Origin: Incurvaria masculella
Taxonomy: Eukaryota > Arthropoda > Insecta > Lepidoptera > Incurvariidae
DNA length: 64,000 nucleotides
Direction: 5' to 3'
NCBI GenBank assembly: GCA_946894095.1
Contig: OX335651.1
Span: 704,501-768,500, forward strand
The notes under the pieces were generated by a model, which made no database searches, was not told the DNA's origin, and worked only from the letters and a program-made list of their open reading frames with translations. This document shows positions 58,000 through 64,000 of the stretch, piece by piece (position 1 is the first letter of the stretch; every line of letters starts with the position of its first letter). The translations under genes were made by a program, and so were the position numbers.

Positions 58000-58495
58000 G
58001 TCAAACTATACTAAAGTTAAGTAAATATACTTTTTCGTACTAAGCAGGTACGTCGCTTATTACAAGGAATGTGACTTAGTGCGAAAAAAGTATATTTACT
58101 TAAGTCAACCTAGGACTGGCTCTAGCGTCTGATGCCAAATACGATTTTGGTGATGACGGCAATATGTTTGATTGTTCAATCTTTGCAGTCAATGTCCGCA
58201 ACGCAGATGAAGCGTTAAATAGATGTATGTAGGTATAATCTTAAACACTGTGTTAGTAGGATGCATTCATTACGGGAGGAGGGACTGTAGGATAATTCCA
58301 AATTATGGGTATACAGCCGGTGGCGAAATTGCTAGACGCAATACCCGCGAATGGTATGTTTTGCTGGTTCGGGTCCAGCCTTGCAGTATATTCGTAAAGT
58401 AGTTCTTTTTACTGGACTCTTTCTTTAATTAATGTGTCCTTGCTTCACGGTCGATTATACATACATACATGTCACATTCCATATACTAAAGTTAT
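58000..58495 (+). repeat. Dispersed element with the GCTGGTTCGGGTCCAGC motif, longest copy
   Basis: Contains a foldback head 58018-58103 (AAGTAAATATACTTTTTCG against CGAAAAAAGTATATTTACTT), then ATGTCCGCAACGCAGATGAA, TCTTAAACACTGTGTTAGTA, GGTTCGGGTCCAGCC and CTTGCTTCACGGTCGATTAT. Confidence 0.8.
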
Positions 58496-59179
58496 GTCAC
58501 AAAGTGATAGATCCGTAGATTTGATTAACATTACCGGATTTAACAGATTTTTCCATGCACAATACTGAAGTAAACACTTATCTAAATGCCACTACCAAAC
58601 AATTTTTGGTAGACAATTTTTAAGACAAAGAACAAAAGATACAGCGACCCTGAGTTCAAATTGATTCACAATATATTTTTTTTCAATAATAAATAATACA
58701 ATGCACACTTAGATCAAAATCGTTACAGATACACTCATATGATTCATTTAAAACATAAAATACTTTGAACTGACAATTATAAGCGTACTCAAAATAAGCG
58801 AAAACCTGAATTGGATATTCGCAATTTCCAATTAGCTTAAGGCATTTTAATCCTTGAAACCTGTTTTTTGGGAACCAATATAGTAAAAAATCCTTATAAT
58901 AACGCATCTCCGCCATGCCAAGTCTTGTAACTCCTTCATTTCTAAATAGTTTTCGGTGAAAGGATATTTCGTGCATGCACCCAGGGTTGCAATTGAATTT
59001 TAAGCGTCACAAAATGAGCATATAAATCGATGTTATTGTCTAACAGCTGTTACTACTATGTGTGAATAATTTAATAAATAAATAATATAAATTTATAAAA
59101 TAAGTTTATCATGTTTTTAACAAATTAAAAACATGGTAAACTTTAATGTAATATGTAAAATTCTCTTGTTTATCTTGTA

Positions 59180-59400
59180 ACTTAAATCTTAAATATATTC
59201 AATTTTTCTTCATCTATCATATTTATATAATCGGTTTTTTGTCTTACAAATGTGTTCCTTATTTTTTCGCGCCTTGTTATGCCTAGGAGACTGCGTTCGA
59301 TTGATCTTTGACACAACCTTAATTTTTGTATATGGGTTTTGTTAATTGGCCAAGGTATATAACAATTGAATGGCAACCAATATTGTTTGTAGGAGCGCCT
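59180..59400 (-). pseudogene. LINE reverse-transcriptase C-terminal relic
   Basis: The minus frame reads THIQKLRLCQRSIERSLLGI, then TRREKIRNTFVRQKTDY, matching the K-R--QR-MER-MLGI-LRDKIRN--IR--T block of a common insect LINE group. The neighbouring interval 58496-59180 is AT-rich and unassigned. Confidence 0.65.
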
Positions 59401-59670
59401 ACTTTTCCGAACTCTGCGGTTTTAGGTGACTGGACATCGGTGGCGTTATCCCTACAAGAACGTGAACGAAGTGTCCAAAATGTCATTAATCGGCCTGACA
59501 ACCTTCATTTGAGATTTTCGTTGCGAGAGGTCATCATTGAACACGCAAATATTGCCATTTCCCGCGAGATCCGAAACAGTTCGTGGAACTCCGATTCGTG
59601 TAAGTTCAAAAGGGTTACAGAGGTCGCGCAATATCCTGCGCTTCACCCATCGCCACTTCAATGTCGCTCC

Positions 59671-59981
59671 TTTTTAGTGTTCCGTACCCAAAGGGTGAAA
59701 ACGGAACCCTATTACTAAGCCTCCGCTGTCCGTCCGTCCTTCCGTCGCGGCGTCGGTCCGTCCGTCTGTCCCAGGGCTGTATTTCATGAACTGTACTAGG
59801 TAGGCAGCTGATATTTTTAAAAAGTGTGTATTTCTTTTACCGCTATAACAGCAAATAGGCAAAATAAAAAATAATGATAAAAATTACCCCCCTGTACAAA
59901 AAACGAGATTTTGGTGTTCAATCTTGGTGTTCAATCGGAACCCTTCGTGTGCGAGTCCGAATCGCACTTGGCCGGTTTTTA
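59671..59981 (+). repeat. Dispersed 300-bp element, copy 15
   Basis: Complete; the microsatellite is interrupted (CCTTCCGTCGCGGCGTCGGT). Confidence 0.88.
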
Positions 59982-60014
59982 AGGTCACTGTATTTACACC
60001 ATAAAAATGTTATA

Positions 60015-60470
60015 AACGCCTGTGCCATCGCCACTACATACGCACTTCTACGTAAAACGAACCAACACATCCTTTTGCCTTGAACACACCCTCCCGGTGG
60101 TGGTGACAAAATTATCTTCAACAAACAAAAATTTAACTTGGTGCAGCCACGTTGAGATAATCTGCAGAAAACTTTCTTCGGCAATATATGCACTAAAAAT
60201 ATTGCGCTCTGTAACTGACTATGCCTCGTATTTCTCGTATTTTCATTCCGTGATGAGCTACGCAATACTTGTTTGGGGATAGCCACGCTAAAAAAGTTGT
60301 TATTTTGCAAAAGCGAGCAATCCGTGCAATTTTTCGATTGCATATTAGAATATCTTGCCGTATTTACTTTAGAAAGGCCATTGATAAAGGCAAACATTCT
60401 TACGCTTCCTTCTCAATACATTTTGGAATGTCTTTTGCATGTGCATAAAAATCGTAAAGATATACTCAGA
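60015..60470 (+). pseudogene. LINE reverse-transcriptase relic
   Basis: Three plus frames in series: KNLTWCSHVEIICRKLSSAI with ALKILRSVTD and HSVMSYAILVWG; then DSHAKKVVILQKRAIRAIFR; then LTLPSQYILECLLHVHKNR. This is the typical order in CR1/Daphne-like elements, separated by single-base frameshifts. Confidence 0.85.
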
Positions 60471-60474
60471 GTGG

Positions 60475-61036
60475 TCAGTCTGAGTTCTCACCTAAATTGG
60501 CGTTTACGGCAAACCGATCGACTGGCGTTTTCTCCAAACTCTATACAAGTTTTTACTGATATTCTGTGGTTTTACTTCTTCAAGCTGTCAAAGTCAATTA
60601 TTACTGTTTATTATCCTTCTAATAGAACTGATTTTAGAGTCAATGGTAATAGGTATTATAGGTTTTTTTTTTAATCCTGGTTTGTGGATATAATAATATG
60701 TATTAGTGTATTGTATCATATATATTAGTATATTCAATTATATGTATAAATATGTATATATTATGGTATATGTATGTTTATGGAGTTATTTTTTTTTCTT
60801 TTATTCAAATTCTGGTGTGTCACCTACCTACAGATATTTCTATTGCCTTTCCTCATCACCCCAAGGGATGACTGGAAGAAATCACTCTTAGTGATAAGTC
60901 CGCCTTTGTGCAGTATTGTTGTTTTGCTGTATGTTTTCTTTGTAATTGTATTTTGTTTATGCACAATAAAGAATTTATTCATTCATTCATTCATTCAAAG
61001 TCAAACGCGGACTTCCGATTTGTTTGAAAACGCGGC
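60475..61036 (+). repeat. MITE-like foldback element interrupted by a LINE 3' end
   Basis: Left part 60475-60597 and right part 60995-61036 (CAAACGCGGACTTCCGATTT) are adjacent in intact copies. The right terminal arm is missing. Confidence 0.85.
60598..60994 (+). mobile_element. LINE 3' end with (ATTC)n tail and target-site duplication
   Basis: CTCATCACCCCAAGGGATGA, CTGGAAGAAATCACTCTTAG and GATAAGTCCGCCTTTGTGCA are followed by ACAATAAAGAATTT and (ATTC)4. The 10-bp sequence TCAAAGTCAA flanks it at 60588-60597 and 60995-61004. Confidence 0.88.
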
Positions 61037-61538
61037 TTTTATTTTTTATTGTATTGCACTGATTTAATGAATGAATACTGAAAAAAAAATATGACGTATC
61101 CTATAGCAATGCTTGCAATGTATTATTGTATACTTGAAAATAATGCTCCTCTGAATAAATAATTTGAAAATTGATATATAATTACCTAGATGCCACACAT
61201 TGGACTTTTACCCACATACGTTTTCCAATCCTATTGTGGGCGTTGAGGGCGAACGTAAGTTTGTCGGCTCGAAAAATAGTGATTTGTGCTCCCGCTGCTG
61301 CCTTCGGAAGGGTTAAGCCATCGAAGTATGTGTACCAGGGTAGCACGCGGCGGGCAGGGGTTGCGCCGCGCGCGAAAGCTCCACATACACGTGAAGCGAA
61401 CGCCGCACGTGACGACAACGCCACACGTGTGACGAAACCTCAGCCTACACACGTGCACGGAACGCAGCAGCTGCGATGGGATGGAAAATAAAATTGTAGT
61501 CACTGCTCTGTAAATGAACAACGATGCCTGATGTTAAT

Positions 61539-61792
61539 TTTTAGGGTTCCGTACCCAAATTCTGTTTCCGTACCACGTAAACAGAACCCTATTACTAAGC
61601 CTCCGCTGTCCGTCCGTCCGTCCGTCTCGGTCTGTTTGTCACAGGGATGTATTTCCACAGAAGGTGTATTTATTTTGCCGCTATAACAACAAAAGGTAAA
61701 AAATCAAAATAATTAAAATTAGAGGAGGCCTCTATACAAAGAAACGGGAATCCTTCGTGTTTGAGTCCGACTCGCACTTGGCTGTTTTTTTT
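61539..61792 (+). repeat. Dispersed 300-bp element, copy 16
   Basis: Shortened in the middle. The palindrome carries one mismatch (GTTTGAGTCCGACTCGCAC). Upstream 61040-61538 has no recognised gene; the GC-rich 61300-61480 part gives long frames on both strands. Confidence 0.85.
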
Positions 61793-61931
61793 GAGACATG
61801 TATTCAGTTTGAAAACGACGTAAATAAAACAATATTTAATAAGCCTTAAAAATAACCGCAGCGAATTTATATAATCAAAAAAGTTTGATAGTCTATCTAT
61901 ACCATAAAGATAAAACTGTAAAAGTAACAGA

Positions 61932-62045
61932 GTGAACCTGTCAAAACTTAGTACGGGATTAGCACCGGACTAACCATACAAAAACCGGTTTTGCTCGACC
62001 TTAATACGCTTACTAAAGTCAGTCCTCCCACTCTGAATACTCTGC
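61932..62045 (-). repeat. Small CGGACTAACC element, copy 5
   Basis: CTGTCAAAACTTAGTACGGG, ATTAGCACCGGACTAACCAT and TCAGTCCTCCCACTCTGAAT. Confidence 0.75.
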
Positions 62046-62140
62046 TAGTCTCTGGTTCTCTGTCTTCTTAAATTAGACAAATATTCTTGAACTTTCATAA
62101 AAAAAGTTTAACAACAAAATTTGAGCGTCAGATTTTGTTT

Positions 62141-62542
62141 TTATGCGACCTGACATGGATGGCTAATACCAAACAATTACCGTTATGATATTAGCCCAAT
62201 ACACCACATTTCCGAAGGAATTAGGTGCCATGCCAGGACCTTCCCTTTATGAGCACGGCTACATTGAACTGGATGGAAAACACGGACAATTTTTCACTGC
62301 CGCCTCGACCATCTTTTCATCCATTGCGATGGTACCAACCCGGGCGGGCTTAAACCCTACCACCTAGTAGGGGAAGGGGACCTACAGCTTTACATGGATT
62401 CCGAACCATGGAGCAGCTCGCATTCGTGACTAAATGCACTTATCGAACTCGGAAAGAGAAAGACAGTGGTGCATGTCGGAATTGAACCCAGATCTCTGGT
62501 ACACTAGGCCAGTCCCCGCGCCACTAATCTACTAGCCGCTCA
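62141..62542 (-). repeat. SINE, tRNA-type head, full length
   Basis: GCGACCTGACATGGATGGCT at the 3' side; on the minus strand the head reads GAGCGGCTAGTAGATTAGTG with B box GGTTCAATTCC. The 60-codon plus frame across it recurs at 1853-1665 and 39287-39105. Confidence 0.9.
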
Positions 62543-62549
62543 AACTTGT

Positions 62550-63040
62550 TATAGGTTTCAAGTACATATAGTAGACCATCAATGCATCTTTCATCGTTTT
62601 GAAATTCCGAAATAAGTTGTAGTTATTTAAAAAAATATATCATGGTTTCACTCACAGAAATCTGAATAATAATTCCTATTTCTGTGGTTTCACTACGCCC
62701 TCATGGACCTGAACGCAATCATGTGTTAGTAGTATCATAAAACTCATTTCATTACCTATATTTTTATAATAGCCTTGCCAAGAACGCGTTAGTGTAGCAA
62801 GGAATGGTCCAAAGAATATGTTTCCTCAACGTAATTATTCTAATTTAGTTGACTCTACAGGTGGTTCCGGTATACATTATAGAAACCTCAGGAATGGGAA
62901 GTACTCCTAGATTACCAAGAACCTTATCGCACGAATCTATATCCTGATGTTTTCACGGTTCCCATACATTTCGTTGAAGACACAAGACTATTTTGAAATG
63001 AGAGATTTATTGTATTAACACGAAATAAAATTACAATTAA
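62550..63040. other. No gene recognised
   Basis: No repeat family or coding segment identified. Confidence 0.4.
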
Positions 63041-63424
63041 CTTTTTTTTTTTGTGACTGGACATGTATGGCTAATACCACACCTTCTGTCATAATATTAG
63101 CCTAACACACCACATGGGAACTAGTTGCCATGCGGGGACCTTCCTTATATTGCACGGCTACATTGAACTGGATGGAAAACACGGACAATTTTCATTGCCG
63201 CTTCGACAATCGTTCATCCAATGCGATGGTACCAACCCGGGCGGGATTAAGCCTACCACCTAGTAAGTAAGGAAGGGGACCTACAGTTTAACGTGGAATC
63301 CGAACCACGGCCACCCTCTAAACGGTCGAATGGTCAGCCATGACCATGACCAGACCGGACCCAGCGTTGCTTAACTTTGGAGAGCGATCGCCGAAGTATC
63401 GCGCCACTGGGCCACTGAGGCTGA
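63041..63424 (-). repeat. SINE, 5S-like head
   Basis: The body is that of the other SINEs (ACATTGAACTGGATGGAAAA, ACCAACCCGGGCGGG). On the minus strand the head reads CAGTGGCCCAGTGGCGCG followed by CCAAAGTTAAGCAACGCTGG, very close to the 5S rRNA block AAGTTAAGCAAC. An A tail (T run 63043-63052) ends it. Confidence 0.8.
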
Positions 63425-63935
63425 GATAAATAGTCGTAACAGAAACTAAGGCTGAGATAAATAGTCGTAACAGAAACTAAGACTAACGAAAAGTAGTACT
63501 TTGTGACGTCAATTTGCATCACTTTGAGATTTCGTCCATACAAAATGTGTCAAAGTGACGTCACAAAGTACTACTTTCCGTTAGTCTTAGTTTCTGTTAA
63601 GACTATTTATCTCAGCCTAAGACTAACGAAAAGTAGTACTTTCTGACGTCACTCTGCATTACTTTGAAGACTTCCTCCATACAAAATTTGTCAAAGTGAC
63701 GTCACAAAGTACTACTTTCCGTTAGTCTTAGGTTGAGATAAATAGTCGTAACCGAAACTAAGCCTAACGAAAAGTAGTACTCTGTGACGTCAATTTGCAT
63801 TACTTTGAGATTTCGTCCATACAAAATATGTGAAAGTGACGTCACAAAGTATTACTTTTCGTTAGTCTTAGTTTCTGTTACGACTATTTATCTCAGCCTT
63901 AGTTTCTGATACGACTATTTATCTCAGCCTGAGGC
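63416..63935. repeat. Nested array of CRE-containing palindromes
   Basis: Three palindromic units (63449-63618, 63618-63732, 63732-63900) sit within an outer pair of arms (63416-63449 and 63899-63935). Each unit pairs ACTAACGAAAAGTAGTACTT with its complement and holds two TGACGTCA sites: 63504, 63556, 63644, 63697, 63785 and 63837. CTGAGGCTGA at both borders looks like a target duplication in the SINE. Confidence 0.9.
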
Positions 63936-64000
63936 TGACAAACTAAAGCTATCTTAAATTAAAACTAAAACTAAAGACAAATGTGGATCGGAGAGCGATC

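Noticed and set aside
62185..62367. A recurring 60-codon protein (also at 1853-1665 and 39287-39105)
   Set aside because: It appears wherever the SINE body appears and nowhere else; conservation is that of the repeat, and no codon-level constraint can be shown.

Overview
This is AT-rich, transposon-dense animal nuclear DNA. It is most likely from a moth or butterfly (Lepidoptera). The reasons are long introns with GC-rich exons, non-LTR retrotransposon fragments, dozens of short foldback elements, tRNA/5S-headed SINEs, and dispersed families of a kind common in lepidopteran genomes. Nothing here is bacterial: there are no operons, no Shine-Dalgarno-led genes and no CRISPR array.

Two real genes are supported. 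(1) On the minus strand, from about 18.79 kb down to 0.68 kb, lies a ten-exon gene for a membrane-anchored Xaa-Pro aminopeptidase (aminopeptidase P, M24B family). Every exon junction keeps reading frame, and the C-terminus looks like a GPI-anchor signal. The exon or exons holding the start codon and signal peptide were not found. The catalytic site is badly eroded: three of the five metal ligands of the family and two conserved histidines are replaced, yet the frame and the splice sites are intact. It therefore looks like a maintained non-catalytic paralogue (a pseudopeptidase). (2) On the plus strand at 35028-35188 lies a U1 spliceosomal snRNA gene with a perfect 5' splice-site recognition end, a U1A-binding loop, an Sm site and a plausible promoter element at the expected distance.

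Layout. 0-0.68 kb: 3' flank of the peptidase, made of nested foldback elements. 0.68-18.8 kb: the peptidase gene. Its 9-kb intron 6 holds a LINE relic with a near-identical local duplication, SINEs and other repeats. 18.9-34 kb: LINE fragments of several families (the longest is a Jockey-like reverse transcriptase at 30.4-31.6 kb), foldback elements, and one coding-like relic near 20.9 kb that I cannot assign. 34.1-34.75 kb: a degenerate tandem repeat of about 45 bp just upstream of U1. 37-64 kb: no host gene recognised. This part holds LINE fragments, 12 of the 16 copies of one dispersed element, SINEs, and large inverted repeats, ending in an array of CRE-containing (TGACGTCA) palindromes at 63.4-63.9 kb.

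Most short open reading frames in the window are translations of repeats. The same peptides recur wherever the same repeat recurs, and they were not annotated as genes.
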